Origin: RYN-230 sp963760405
GTDB lineage: Bacteria > Actinomycetota > Actinomycetes > Streptosporangiales > Streptosporangiaceae
Assembly: GCA_963760405.1 (NCBI GenBank)
Contig: CAVXCV010000007.1
Coordinates: 62,001-126,000, forward strand
Reading direction: 5' to 3'
Length of the DNA stretch: 64,000 nt
Below the pieces are notes generated by a model, which saw only the letters and a list, made by a program, of their open reading frames with translations, was not told the origin of the DNA and did no database searches. Of this stretch, positions 36,389 to 45,091 are shown piece after piece; the first letter of the stretch is position 1; each line of letters begins with the position of its first letter. The translations under genes and the position numbers were made by a program.

Positions 36389-37039
36389 TCAGAAGAAGTG
36401 GAAGTCGGGGTGGCCGTCGTGCCACAAGAGCATGACGACCCTGCCGATGATGGTTGAGCTTTTGATCGGGCCCCAGAAGCGGCTGTCGCAGGAGATCGCC
36501 CGGTTGTCGCCCATCACGTAGAACTCCCCGTGCGGGACGTGGAATGGGTCCTGCCTGGTGGCGCCGGGTACCGGAGGACCGAGCGGGTCGTGTGGCGGCA
36601 GGTACGGCTCGCGGAGCTGCCTGCCGTCGACGTAGAGGATGCCGCCTGCCGAGTAGATGGCCTGGCCCGGCAGCGCGATGACGCGCTTGACGAGGTCGGT
36701 CCCGGCCGGCCCCGGACAGTGGTCGCGCGGCGGGTGGGTGAATACGACGATGTCGCCCTCGCGCAGCTGGTGGGAGTTGAAGAACGCTTTCTGCACCAGG
36801 ATCCGGTCATGGACATGAAGCGTCGGCACCATGGAGGTGGTGGGGATCGAGAAGACCTGGAACACGAACGTCCGGATGCCGAACGCCAGCAGCAGCGCCA
36901 GCGCCAGGGAGATGGCCCATCCGGCGAGGGCGCGGCGCCGCGACGGCGGCGCCTTGGGCGCGGCAAGCGGGCCGCCCGCCGCGCGCCCGGGAGTCCCACC
37001 CAGGTCATCGGGGGCGCCGCCGAAGTCAGCAGTGGTCAT
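36389..37039 (-). CDS. lepB: signal peptidase I
   Basis: 216 residues. One N-terminal span (WAISLALALLLAFGIRTFVF) precedes the catalytic Ser motif (SIPTTSMVPTL), the Lys motif (DLVKRVIALPGQ) and the box E motif (GEFYVMGDNRAISCDSRFWG). It cleaves signal peptides from exported proteins at the outer face of the membrane. The ATG at 37039 was chosen because the cytoplasmic leader starts there. It follows a PadR regulator and a membrane protein on the same strand, an unusual context for lepB, which more often sits with rplS/rnhB; it is probably an accessory copy. Confidence 0.92.
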   Translation of the reverse strand: MTTADFGGAPDDLGGTPGRAAGGPLAAPKAPPSRRRALAGWAISLALALLLAFGIRTFVFQVFSIPTTSMVPTLHVHDRILVQKAFFNSHQLREGDIVVFTHPPRDHCPGPAGTDLVKRVIALPGQAIYSAGGILYVDGRQLREPYLPPHDPLGPPVPGATRQDPFHVPHGEFYVMGDNRAISCDSRFWGPIKSSTIIGRVVMLLWHDGHPDFHFF

Positions 37040-37044
37040 GCTGG

Positions 37045-37494
37045 TCACAGCGGTCCGGTGCGCCGCGCCCTCCGCCATACCGGGGATCGGCGGGCCGTGA
37101 GCCGCCGTGCCGCGAGTGGGCGGGCGCGCGGATGGACGGGGCGCGGATGGACGGGGCGCGGATGGACGGGGCGCGAGTGGACGGGGCGCGAGTGGGCCAC
37201 GCTCGCCGCGTTGGCCGGTGCCGACGAGGACAGCAGCGCCAGCGGCACACCGAGGGAGCAAACCGCCAGCAGCAGCGCGCCCACCGCCGCACCGAGGCGC
37301 CGCCGTGGCCCGGTCACCAGCCGCGTGCGGGCCGCGCCCATGAGGTAGCTCCACGCGACCGAACGCGCGGGTGTCCCGTCCCTGATGAGCAAGCTGGCGA
37401 TCTCGGCCGCTTCGTCGCCATGACGGCTGCGCCATCGCCGCGGGTAGCAGCGCAGTGCGGACTCCACCAGGCGCATGGACCGCGGACCAGGCAT
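37045..37494 (-). CDS. PadR-associated membrane protein with repeat tail
   Basis: 149 residues. The N-terminus (ALRCYPRRWRSRHGDEAAEI ... SVAWSYLMGAARTRL) is a pattern seen in small membrane proteins encoded next to PadR regulators. One span (LGAAVGALLLAVCSLGVPLA) and an external tail with HPRPV pentapeptide repeats (15-bp array) follow. Its ATG overlaps the PadR stop, so the pair is one unit. Its role is unknown. Confidence 0.7.
   Translation of the reverse strand: MPGPRSMRLVESALRCYPRRWRSRHGDEAAEIASLLIRDGTPARSVAWSYLMGAARTRLVTGPRRRLGAAVGALLLAVCSLGVPLALLSSSAPANAASVAHSRPVHSRPVHPRPVHPRPVHPRARPLAARRLTARRSPVWRRARRTGPL
37130..37200. repeat. 15-bp tandem repeat in the PadR-associated gene
   Basis: Five units of GGGGCGCGGATGGAC and close variants, giving HPRPV repeats on the minus strand. 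Confidence 0.88.
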
Positions 37495-37838
37495 CAGATT
37501 CCTCCCAGTCCAAGCCGCAGCCGCCCGACGCTGCTGACCCGCTCGATCGAGTCGAGGTGGGCGCGCAGCGCCGCCACCCCCGCCGCCGTGATGCGGTAGG
37601 GCTGGCGCCGGTCCTCGGCGGGCAGGGCCTCGATCAGGCCCATCCGCTCGAGCCGGTCGAGCGCGCCATAGAGGGTCCCGGGCCCCAGTTGCAGCTCTGC
37701 GAACCCCTTGATGTCCTGGATCAGCGCGTAACCGTGTTTGGAGCCGTCGGCCAGGCTCGTGAGGATCAGGACCGACGCGCCGCCAGCCCGGCGCAGCACG
37801 TCCTGGCCGCCGGTGTCGTCCCGTTCGCGAGCTGCCAT
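37494..37838 (-). CDS. PadR-family transcriptional regulator
   Basis: 114 residues. The winged helix reads SVLILTSLADGSKHGYALIQ then LGPGTLYGALDRLERMGLIE and RRQPYRITAAG, the PadR hallmark pattern. AGGAGG four bases before the ATG at 37838 fixes the start; the frame is open to 37898. A palindrome spans the promoter nine bases upstream, so autoregulation and control of the membrane protein and signal peptidase behind it are likely. Confidence 0.93.
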   Translation of the reverse strand: MAARERDDTGGQDVLRRAGGASVLILTSLADGSKHGYALIQDIKGFAELQLGPGTLYGALDRLERMGLIEALPAEDRRQPYRITAAGVAALRAHLDSIERVSSVGRLRLGLGGI

Positions 37839-37846
37839 CGCGCCTC

Positions 37847-37882
37847 CTAGTACGCTGACCAATATATCAGCCAACGTACTAG
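37847..37882. promoter_or_regulatory. PadR operator over promoter
   Basis: Outer arms CTAGTACG/CGTACTAG and inner arms GCTGA/TCAGC flank AT-rich CCAATATA. On the minus strand the centre provides TATATT as a possible -10. Nested symmetric arms upstream of a PadR gene are typical of an autoregulatory site. Confidence 0.6.
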
Positions 37883-37971
37883 TGCCCGGCCTGACCACTG
37901 CGCCAGGCCAGCGGCCGGCTCCCGGCCGGGACGTGTCCTAAACCAGCCATTCGTGTTACCCGAAATACGCA

Positions 37972-38002
37972 GGTCCGCGGCAAATCTTACGGTTTGCGGA
38001 CC
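37972..38002. promoter_or_regulatory. leader stem-loop before secreted repeat protein
   Basis: GGTCCGC pairs with GCGGACC and CAAA with TTTG around TCTTACGG, with a two-base bulge. It lies about 105 bases before the next gene. It may be a leader structure or terminator; I recognise no riboswitch class. Confidence 0.35.
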
Positions 38003-38108
38003 GGGGCCCCGACTCCCTCGGAATGGCCATGCCACCCCGCTAACGTCATCGACGCGATCAGTTCTGCACACCCCCGTCGCAGACCACAGGCATGGGAAAG
38101 GGATTTAG

Positions 38109-39362
38109 GTGGGAACGAGGTATGTCAGGGCCGGCGCGAACAGGCGTGGACCCAGAAGGCGCAAGATGACCATTGCGGCGATCGGTGCGGCCGCTGTCGT
38201 CGCCGGCGGCGCAATTGGCGGCGCGGTTGCCCTGAACGGGTCGGGAAAGATCCACCTGTCAGCCAATTCGTTCGCCGCCCACGGCGGGGATGGAGACTTT
38301 GGGTTCGGCGGGCACGGGCACGGCCGGTTCGTGACCACCTGGTCGTTCAGCACGCTGAACGACCAGCGTGACCCCACGTTCAACCAGCTGCTGGGCATCA
38401 ACAACCGCGGCCAGATCGCCGGGTACTTCGGCTCCGGCGCGGCGGGCCACCCGAACAAGGGCTACGTGCTGAACACCGGCCGGTTCGGGTCGTTCTACCA
38501 GAACGAGAACTTCCCGCACGCGGTGCAGACGCAGGTGATCGGGATCAACGACACCGGGGTTACGGTCGGCTTTTATTCGACCCAGAACACCGCCAGCATG
38601 ATGAACAACAACTTCGGCTTCTACAGCTGGCGCGGCCATTTCCACAGCGTGGACTTCCCGACACTGAACAACGCCGCCCCGCCGGTGAACCAGCTGCTCG
38701 GCGTGAACAACTCCGATGTAGCGGTGGGCTTCTACACCGATGCCAAGGGTAACAACCACTCCTACACCTACAACATTTTCGCCCAACGGTTCCACAACGT
38801 CCGGATCCCGTACTCGACCAGCGTGACCGCGTCCGGCATCAACAACGAGGGCGACATCGCCGGCTTCCGGGTCGGCCTCGGCGGCGTCACCAAGGGCTTT
38901 CTGAAGCTCGCCGACGGCCACGTCTTCACCCTCGCCTACCCGGGCGCCGCGATGACCCAGGCCTTCGGCGTCAACGACAACCGTGAGGTCGTCGGCACCT
39001 ACACCGTCGGCAGCGGCACCAACGCCAAGTCCTTCGGGTTCAGCTGGTCCTGGCAGAACGGGTGGAAGACGATCAGCGACCCGCTGGGCGTGGGTGCCAC
39101 CACGATCAACGGCGTCAACGACGCGGGCTCGATCGTCGGCTTCTACACCGACAAGGCCGGGAACACCGACGGCTTCCTGCTGTCGGCCAGCCGCCGCTGG
39201 ATGCCGTTCCATCACCAGTTCACGTTCCCGACCGCGACGCCCACCGCGACCGCGACGGTGACCCCGACCGGCACGATGACCCCGACCGGCGCGCCCACCG
39301 CCACGGTCAAGCCGACCACGACGGTGAGCCCCTCGCCGGGCACGCTGGGAAATCATTCCTGA
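38109..39362 (+). CDS. secreted HAF-like repeat protein
   Basis: 417 residues. A basic N-terminus (RRGPRRRK) and a hydrophobic segment (MTIAAIGAAAVVAGGAIGGA) form a signal peptide or anchor. The mature part has about six repeats around GINNRGQIAGYF, GINDTGVTVGFY, GVNNSDVAVGFY, GINNEGDIAGFR, GVNDNREVVGTY and GVNDAGSIVGFY, the HAF-type extracellular pattern that folds as a beta-propeller-like array. A Thr/Pro-rich tail resembles a wall-spanning linker. Start is GTG at 38109. Function unknown. Confidence 0.8.
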   Translation: MGTRYVRAGANRRGPRRRKMTIAAIGAAAVVAGGAIGGAVALNGSGKIHLSANSFAAHGGDGDFGFGGHGHGRFVTTWSFSTLNDQRDPTFNQLLGINNRGQIAGYFGSGAAGHPNKGYVLNTGRFGSFYQNENFPHAVQTQVIGINDTGVTVGFYSTQNTASMMNNNFGFYSWRGHFHSVDFPTLNNAAPPVNQLLGVNNSDVAVGFYTDAKGNNHSYTYNIFAQRFHNVRIPYSTSVTASGINNEGDIAGFRVGLGGVTKGFLKLADGHVFTLAYPGAAMTQAFGVNDNREVVGTYTVGSGTNAKSFGFSWSWQNGWKTISDPLGVGATTINGVNDAGSIVGFYTDKAGNTDGFLLSASRRWMPFHHQFTFPTATPTATATVTPTGTMTPTGAPTATVKPTTTVSPSPGTLGNHS

Positions 39363-42300
39363 GTCAGTAGTACGCCAGCGGATGGCCCCGGGTGCCTGGC
39401 ATCCGGGGCCATCCGCGTGTTCCGGTACTCTCTGCGCTCATGCCCGCCGATTCGCCCACCATCCTCGCCACGTCCGGGGGGCTGCGCCCCGACCAGCGCA
39501 CCGGGGTGGCCTTCAGCCCGCTCCTGCGGCACGCCATCGACCTCGCCGGGGTGACCGGGCGGGCGCCCCGGCTCTGCCAGGCCGGCACCGCCGGCGGTGA
39601 CCAGCGAGCGTTCCAGGCCCTGTTCAGCGACGCGGGCCGGGCAGCCGGGGTGAGCGTCTCGCACCTGAACCTGTTCCCGATGCCGAACGTGGCCGACATG
39701 ACCGGGTTCTTGCTGGAACAGGACGCGGTCTGGGTCGGCGGCGGCAGCGTCGCGAACCTGCTCGTGCTGTGGCGGCTGCACGGCCTGGACGAGAGCTTCC
39801 GGCAGGCCTGGCGGGCGGGGGTGGTGCTGGCCGGGGTCTCGGCCGGGTCCATCTGCTGGCATACCGGCGGGACCACCGACTCGTTCGGCCCGGACCTGCG
39901 GCCGGTCCGCGACGGCCTGGGCTTCCTGCCCTACTCCAACGGAGTGCACTACGACTCCGAGCCGCAGCGCCGGCCGCTCTACCAGCGCCTGATCGCGGAC
40001 GGGACGCTGCCCGGCGGCTACGCCACCGACGACGGCGTCGGCCTGCTCTACCGGGACACCGAGATGACCGAGGCGCTGTCGGACGTCCCCGGTAAGGGTG
40101 CCTACCTGGTCACCCAGGACGGTGACCAGGCGCTCGAGGAACGGATCGAGCCACGTCTGCTGGCGTAAGCGGAAATCGCGGCTGCGGGCGGCAGCGGCCA
40201 CCGGGAGCCGCCGCAGCCGGGTGGCGAGCACGCTGACCGCCCCGTCCTCCGCTTCCACCCGGCCGTGCACCAGCAGCGCGCTGGCCGACACCGCCAGCCG
40301 GCGGTGCCGCTCCCAGACCCACGGCGGGCAGATCACGTTCGCGATCCCGGTCTCGTCCTCCAGGCTGAGGAACACCACCCCGCGGGCCGTCCCGGGCTGC
40401 TGCCGGTGCGTGACCAGCCCGGCGATCAGCACGGCGGCGTTGTGGCGGGTGGCCGCCAGCGCCGCCGCCTCGGTCACCCCCCGCCCGGCCAGCCGCGGCC
40501 GGAGATGCGCAATCGGATGGGTGCCGTAGGTCCCGGTGGCCCACAGGTCCGCGAATGTCTGCTCAGCCCCGGTCATGGACGGCAGCGGCGGCGCGGCCAG
40601 CCCGGGCGTGGTGCCGGGCAGCTGCCCGGCCCGGATGCTGGCGGCCGCGCCGGCTGCCCACAGCGCCGCGCGCCGGCCCAGCCCGAAGCAGCCGAACGCG
40701 CCCGCGATGGCCAGCGCCTCCAGCGCCGCGGCGGGCAGCCGGCTGCGCCGGGCGAAGTCCTCCAGGTCCCGGTAGGGCTGGCCCGCGGCGATCGCCTCAG
40801 CCGGCCCGGTACCGAGGTTCCGCACCATGGCCAGGCCGAGTCTTATCGCCGGCTGTCCGGGCACCGGCCTGCCAGCTGCCGGGGTGATGCGGGGGTTTGC
40901 GTTGCGGGCCGTTGACTTTGACTTTCCCGGCAGTCGCGGCGGCTCCAGTGTGGCCTGGGCGGCACTGGCGTTGACGTCCACTCCGTGCACCACCGTGCCG
41001 TGCCGCCGCGCGTCGCCGATCAGGCTGGCCGGGGAGTAGAAGCCCATCGGCTGGGCGCGCAGCAGGGCCGCGGTGAACGCGGCCGGGTAGTAGCACTTCA
41101 GCCAGGCACTGGCGTAGACCAGGTAGGCGAAGCTGATCGCGTGTGATTCCGGGAAGCCGTAGCTGGAGAAGGCCAGGATCTTGGCGTAGATGTCCGCCGC
41201 GGCCTCGTCCGGGATACCCCGGGCCGCCATCCCGTCCAGCAGCCGGCCGCGCAGCTCCTCGATCCGCTCCGGGCCGCGCTTGGCGCTCATCGCCTGCCGC
41301 AGCCGGTCCGCCTCGGCCGGGCTGAATCCGGCGCAGTCGATGGCCATCTGCATCATCTGCTCCTGGAACAACGGGACCCCGAGTGTCTTGCCGAGGGCAG
41401 CGCGCATCGACTCATGCGGCAGGGCGGGCGGCTCGTCTCCGTGCCGCCGCCGCATGTAGGGATGCACCGAGCCGCCCTGGATCGGGCCCGGCCGGATCAG
41501 CGCGACCTCCACCACCAGGTCGTAGAACTCGCGCGGCCGCAGCCGGGGCAGGGTCGCCATCTGGGCCCGGGACTCGACCTGGAACACGCCCACGGTGTCC
41601 GCCGCACACAGCATGTCGTAGACGCCCGGGTCCTCCTGCGGGATCGTGTGCAGGCTCCAGCGCTGGCCGTGGTGCGCCGCGACCAGCTCGAAGCAGTCCC
41701 GCACCGCGGTCAGCATGCCCAGGCCGAGCAGGTCGAACTTGACCAGGCCAGCGTAGGCACAGTCGTCCTTGTCCCATTGCAGTACCGACCGGCCCGGCAT
41801 CCGGGCCCACTCCACCGGGCACACCTCGCCCACCGGCTGGTCACAGATCACCATCCCGCCGGAGTGGATGCCCAGGTGCCGCGGCAGCCGCTGCATCCGG
41901 GCGGCCAGCTGGATGACCGGCTCGGGCACGCCTGCGTCGGGCGGGACCGGCTGGCCTGCTCCGTACTGCCGCGGGCCCACCTGCCTGGCCCACTCGTCCA
42001 GCTGTTGCGGGCGGTAGCCGAGGGCCCGGCCCGCGTCGCGCAGCGCCAGCCGCGGCCGGTAGGTGATCACGTTGGCCACCTGGGCTGCCCTGTCCCGGCC
42101 GTACTTTTCGTAGACGTACTGGATGACCTCTTCCCGGCGGCGGTGCTCGATGTCCAGGTCGATGTCGGGCGGCCCGTCCCGGCCCGCGGACAGGAACCGC
42201 TCGAACAGCAGCCGGTGCCGGACCGGGTCCACGCTGGTGATGCCCAGCGCGAAGCACACCGCCGAGTTGGCCGCCGAGCCCCGGCCCTGGCACAGGATCC

Positions 42301-43555
42301 CTTTCCCGGCGCAGAACCGGACGATGTCGTGCACGATCAGGAAGTAGCCGGGGAACCCGAGGGTCTCGATAACGTCGAGTTCGCGTTTGATCTGTTCATA
42401 CGCTCCGGGAACACGCTCTGCGTCCGGCGGCCCGTACCGCTCCGGGGCGTGCTGGCTGGTCAGCGTGCGCAGCCAGGTCGCCTCGGTATGGCCGCCGGGG
42501 ACCGGGAAGTCGGGCAGCCGCGGCGCGATCACGTGGAAGTCGAACGCGCACTCGCGGGCCAGGTGGTTCGTGCGGGCCAGCACCCCCGGGTAGCGGCGCA
42601 GCCGGTAGGCCATTTCCGCTGGTGATCTCAGGTAACCGGTGCCGGCCGCGGCCAGCCAGCCGTCCATCTCGGCCAGGCTGCGCCGGGCCCTGACCGCGGC
42701 CAGCGCCTGGGCCAGCCGGGCGTCCCGGGGGGCGGCGTAGTGCACGTTGCTGGTGGCGATCACCGGCGTCCCGCTGGCCGCGGCCAGCTCACCGAGGGCG
42801 TCGTTGCGCTCGTCGTCGTCTGGGTGGTCGTGGCTGGTCAGCTCGACCATGACGTTGCCGGGGCCGAACATGTCCGTCAGCCTGATGAGTTCCTGCTGTG
42901 CGGCTTCGGGGCCGTGTGCGGCGAGCGCGGCGGGCACGGCGCCCTTGCGGCAGCCGGTGAGGACCACCCAGTGCCCGTCGTGCGCCTGGGCCAGGTCGTC
43001 CGGGTCGTAGACCGGGCGGCCTTTCCCGCCGCCAGCCAGCTGAGCCCGGCTGATCACCCAGCACAGGCGGCGGTAGCCGTCCGGGTCGCGGGCGAGGATC
43101 AGGAGATGCTCGCCCGGCGGGTCAGCGGGACCGGCCCGCTCGGTGGGGCTGGTTTTCTGGGCCGTCCCCAGGCTCAGCTCGGCGCCGACGATGGTGCCGA
43201 GGCTGGTGCCGGTCAGCTCCTTGAGCTTGGCGGCGGCCTGGGCGAACTGCGGCACCCCGTACATGCCGTCGTGGTCGGTGATGGCCAGCGCGGCCAGGCC
43301 CCGGTGCGCCGCCTCAGCGACCAGCTCGGCTGGGCTGGACGCCCCGTCGAGGAAGCTGAACGACGAGTGGCAGTGCAGTTCGGCCCACTGCAGTTCGGCC
43401 CACTGCAGTTCGGTCCAGGGGGGGTCAGGCGGCTCTGGTCTGGCTCGCTGGAGGTCGAGCCGCCGGGGCCCGGGCGGGTGAGAGGGCGGGGCGGTGCCCC
43501 AGGTCAGGCGTTGTTGCAGCTCCCGCCACGGCACCGGCGGGTTGTCCCAGCCCAT
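39353..43555 (-). CDS. dnaE2: error-prone DNA polymerase DnaE2 (ImuC), with read-through C-terminus
   Basis: The N-terminal part has the PHP domain (ELHCHSSFSFLDGASSPAEL; ITDHDGMYGVPQFAQ), and the polymerase core shows GPPDIDLDIEHRRREEVIQY and KFDLLGLGMLTAV. The OB domain near the end (VLIAGLVTHRQQPGTARGVV) leads to RSRDFR, where DnaE2 proteins normally stop (about residue 1130). Here no stop occurs, and the frame continues 270 more codons as the antisense of peptidase E to a stop at 39353. Those added residues are Arg/Gly/Pro-rich and probably meaningless. DnaE2 performs mutagenic lesion bypass with ImuA' and ImuB, encoded just upstream. Confidence 0.9.
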   Translation of the reverse strand: MGWDNPPVPWRELQQRLTWGTAPPSHPPGPRRLDLQRARPEPPDPPWTELQWAELQWAELHCHSSFSFLDGASSPAELVAEAAHRGLAALAITDHDGMYGVPQFAQAAAKLKELTGTSLGTIVGAELSLGTAQKTSPTERAGPADPPGEHLLILARDPDGYRRLCWVISRAQLAGGGKGRPVYDPDDLAQAHDGHWVVLTGCRKGAVPAALAAHGPEAAQQELIRLTDMFGPGNVMVELTSHDHPDDDERNDALGELAAASGTPVIATSNVHYAAPRDARLAQALAAVRARRSLAEMDGWLAAAGTGYLRSPAEMAYRLRRYPGVLARTNHLARECAFDFHVIAPRLPDFPVPGGHTEATWLRTLTSQHAPERYGPPDAERVPGAYEQIKRELDVIETLGFPGYFLIVHDIVRFCAGKGILCQGRGSAANSAVCFALGITSVDPVRHRLLFERFLSAGRDGPPDIDLDIEHRRREEVIQYVYEKYGRDRAAQVANVITYRPRLALRDAGRALGYRPQQLDEWARQVGPRQYGAGQPVPPDAGVPEPVIQLAARMQRLPRHLGIHSGGMVICDQPVGEVCPVEWARMPGRSVLQWDKDDCAYAGLVKFDLLGLGMLTAVRDCFELVAAHHGQRWSLHTIPQEDPGVYDMLCAADTVGVFQVESRAQMATLPRLRPREFYDLVVEVALIRPGPIQGGSVHPYMRRRHGDEPPALPHESMRAALGKTLGVPLFQEQMMQMAIDCAGFSPAEADRLRQAMSAKRGPERIEELRGRLLDGMAARGIPDEAAADIYAKILAFSSYGFPESHAISFAYLVYASAWLKCYYPAAFTAALLRAQPMGFYSPASLIGDARRHGTVVHGVDVNASAAQATLEPPRLPGKSKSTARNANPRITPAAGRPVPGQPAIRLGLAMVRNLGTGPAEAIAAGQPYRDLEDFARRSRLPAAALEALAIAGAFGCFGLGRRAALWAAGAAASIRAGQLPGTTPGLAAPPLPSMTGAEQTFADLWATGTYGTHPIAHLRPRLAGRGVTEAAALAATRHNAAVLIAGLVTHRQQPGTARGVVFLSLEDETGIANVICPPWVWERHRRLAVSASALLVHGRVEAEDGAVSVLATRLRRLPVAAAARSRDFRLRQQTWLDPFLERLVTVLGDQVGTLTGDVRQRLGHLGVPVEQADAVVGGVAAGQRPVRDQALVERPALRLGVVVHSVGVGQEAQAVADRPQVRAERVGGPAGMPADGPGRDPGQHHPRPPGLPEALVQAVQPPQHEQVRDAAAADPDRVLFQQEPGHVGHVRHREQVQVRDAHPGCPARVAEQGLERSLVTAGGAGLAEPGRPPGHPGEVDGVPQERAEGHPGALVGAQPPGRGEDGGRIGGHERREYRNTRMAPDARHPGPSAGVLLTQE
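39378..39416. terminator. terminator hairpin
   Basis: A perfect 14-bp stem, GCGGATGGCCCCGG with its complement, around an 11-base loop. It is 15 bases after the repeat-protein stop codon and ends 24 bases before the peptidase ATG. Confidence 0.8.
39440..40168 (+). CDS. peptidase E-like serine peptidase (S51 family)
   Basis: 242 residues. The class-I amidotransferase-like fold of peptidase E is seen in ILATSGGLRPDQR, AVWVGGGSVANLLVLWRLHG, and the nucleophile elbow VLAGVSAGSICWHTGG with Ser near 131; YSNGVHYDSEPQRRP follows with the His. The family cuts Asp-X dipeptides. On the opposite strand the dnaE2 frame runs through the whole gene without a stop codon. Confidence 0.9.
   Translation: MPADSPTILATSGGLRPDQRTGVAFSPLLRHAIDLAGVTGRAPRLCQAGTAGGDQRAFQALFSDAGRAAGVSVSHLNLFPMPNVADMTGFLLEQDAVWVGGGSVANLLVLWRLHGLDESFRQAWRAGVVLAGVSAGSICWHTGGTTDSFGPDLRPVRDGLGFLPYSNGVHYDSEPQRRPLYQRLIADGTLPGGYATDDGVGLLYRDTEMTEALSDVPGKGAYLVTQDGDQALEERIEPRLLA
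43375..43420. repeat. 15-bp tandem repeat at the start of dnaE2
   Basis: Three copies of CACTGCAGTTCGGCC encoding ELQWA-ELQWA-ELHCH, directly before the PHP-domain histidines. Confidence 0.88.
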
Positions 43556-43624
43556 GACCGGCTCACCCTCCTTCCGCGTTGCCCCGCCCTTGTTCCCTCC
43601 GCGTTTGCGCTTGCTTGCCCGGGG

Positions 43625-45091
43625 TCAGTCGTACCGGGCCTCGACCAGCCAGCCGCCCTTGCTGACCGCCAGCAGCCAGCCGCTCCCGTCCGCGGTGACC
43701 AGCTGGAATCTGGCCCGCCGGGACGCCCGCTGCGGCTGCCACCAGCATTCGTCCACCGGCCAGGGACCAGCCCAGCTGATGACCGCCAGCCACTCACCGC
43801 CGCCGACCGACAGCCAGCCGGGGGGCGCGGAGATCAGGGCCCGCCCGGTGACCGTCACCGCCGCCCCGAAGTCATCGGTGATCAGGGCGGGCAGCGGGTC
43901 CGGGTAGACCGTGGCCGGGGACGGGGCGGGCAGCCGGCCCGGCCAGGGCCGGTCCGGCGGGGTGGTGGCCTCCTGCGTGTCACCGAACGGGACCAGGGTG
44001 ACCTGCTCGGCCGGGCCGCGGCCGCCCGCCAGCACCGGACGGGTCACCGCGCCGTGCCCCAGCATGGCCTGCACCCGGAGGGCGGCGCGGGCCACCCGGT
44101 CACTGACCACCGTCTCGCCCCACAGCCCGAGCTGGCGCCCTTCGTCGCGGACTAGCTGATCGGGGATCAGCCGGAGCGCCACGATCCCGTCCGGGCCGGG
44201 GAGGCCCGCGTTTCCCTCTGGTACCACCCTCGTACCCCGCCAGCTGGCCAGCTGCCAGCGGACCCGCTCGGCCACGGCCAGCGCGGACAGCAGCCCGTCG
44301 TGCTGCCACAGCTGGCTGGTCTGCTGACCACCCGCTGACGTCGCCTGGACCCGCACCCGCACGCAGCACAGGCCCTGCGCGGCGAGCCCGGTGTGCATCC
44401 GCTCGGCCAGTGCCTTAGCCGCGAACACCACCGGCTCGTCCTGCTCCGCAGGCGGATCGAACTCCACCGAGACAGAGAGATCAGCTGCTAGCGGCCGGGG
44501 TGCCAGCGGACGGGAGGCCAGGCCGCGGGCCAGCCGGTGGGCGAGCACCCCCAGTGTCCCGAACCGGTTCATCGCCTCCACGGCGGGCAGCGCGGCGAAT
44601 TCCCCCAGCGTCCGCAGGCCTAGCCGGGGCAGCAGGTCCACCAGGTCCGGGTGGCCGAGCACGCTGACGGGTTGCGGGGCCAGGAAGGCTGGGGTGCCGC
44701 CCGGGACTATCAGCCGGACCGTGCCGGGCTCTGCCTGCTGGGCCGCGAGCTGGGCGGCGAACAGCCCGTCGGCGAGGCCAGCCCGGGCCTGGGCGTGGCA
44801 CCCGAGGCGGGTCACCGCGGCCAGGATCTGGCTGGCCAGGGCCGCTTCCCCGCCGAAGTACCGAGCCGGGCCGCGGGCATTGATCGCGCAGAGGCCAGGC
44901 CGGAGCACCTCCACGTGCGGGCAGAACTCCTCGACCGCCGCGATCACCGGGGCAAAGGCTTCTTCACCAGGGCAGCAACCGGCACCAGAGCAGCAACCGG
45001 CACCAGAGCAGCAACCGGCACCAGAGCAGCAACCGGCACCGGGGCAGCACACGACCAGGACCCGCCTCGGACCCTCGGCCGTGGCCGTCAC
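43625..45091 (-). CDS. imuB: ImuB-like Y-family polymerase homologue
   Basis: 489 residues. It has a Y-family framework (EFCPHVEVLRPGLCAINARG; RAGLADGLFAAQLAAQQA; LGHPDLVDLLPRLGLRTLGE) but, like ImuB, no catalytic carboxylates. It bridges DnaE2 and the sliding clamp in the mutasome. Near the N-terminus CCSGAG repeats replace the usual CPDWP region. The GTG at 45091 overlaps the ImuA' stop (GTGA). The frame is open far upstream, but that part is antisense to ImuA'. Confidence 0.9.
   Translation of the reverse strand: MTATAEGPRRVLVVCCPGAGCCSGAGCCSGAGCCSGAGCCPGEEAFAPVIAAVEEFCPHVEVLRPGLCAINARGPARYFGGEAALASQILAAVTRLGCHAQARAGLADGLFAAQLAAQQAEPGTVRLIVPGGTPAFLAPQPVSVLGHPDLVDLLPRLGLRTLGEFAALPAVEAMNRFGTLGVLAHRLARGLASRPLAPRPLAADLSVSVEFDPPAEQDEPVVFAAKALAERMHTGLAAQGLCCVRVRVQATSAGGQQTSQLWQHDGLLSALAVAERVRWQLASWRGTRVVPEGNAGLPGPDGIVALRLIPDQLVRDEGRQLGLWGETVVSDRVARAALRVQAMLGHGAVTRPVLAGGRGPAEQVTLVPFGDTQEATTPPDRPWPGRLPAPSPATVYPDPLPALITDDFGAAVTVTGRALISAPPGWLSVGGGEWLAVISWAGPWPVDECWWQPQRASRRARFQLVTADGSGWLLAVSKGGWLVEARYD
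44968..45045. repeat. 18-bp tandem repeat in imuB
   Basis: About four copies of AGCAGCAACCGGCACCAG giving CCSGAG repeats on the minus strand, a Cys-rich insertion near the N-terminus. Confidence 0.88.
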
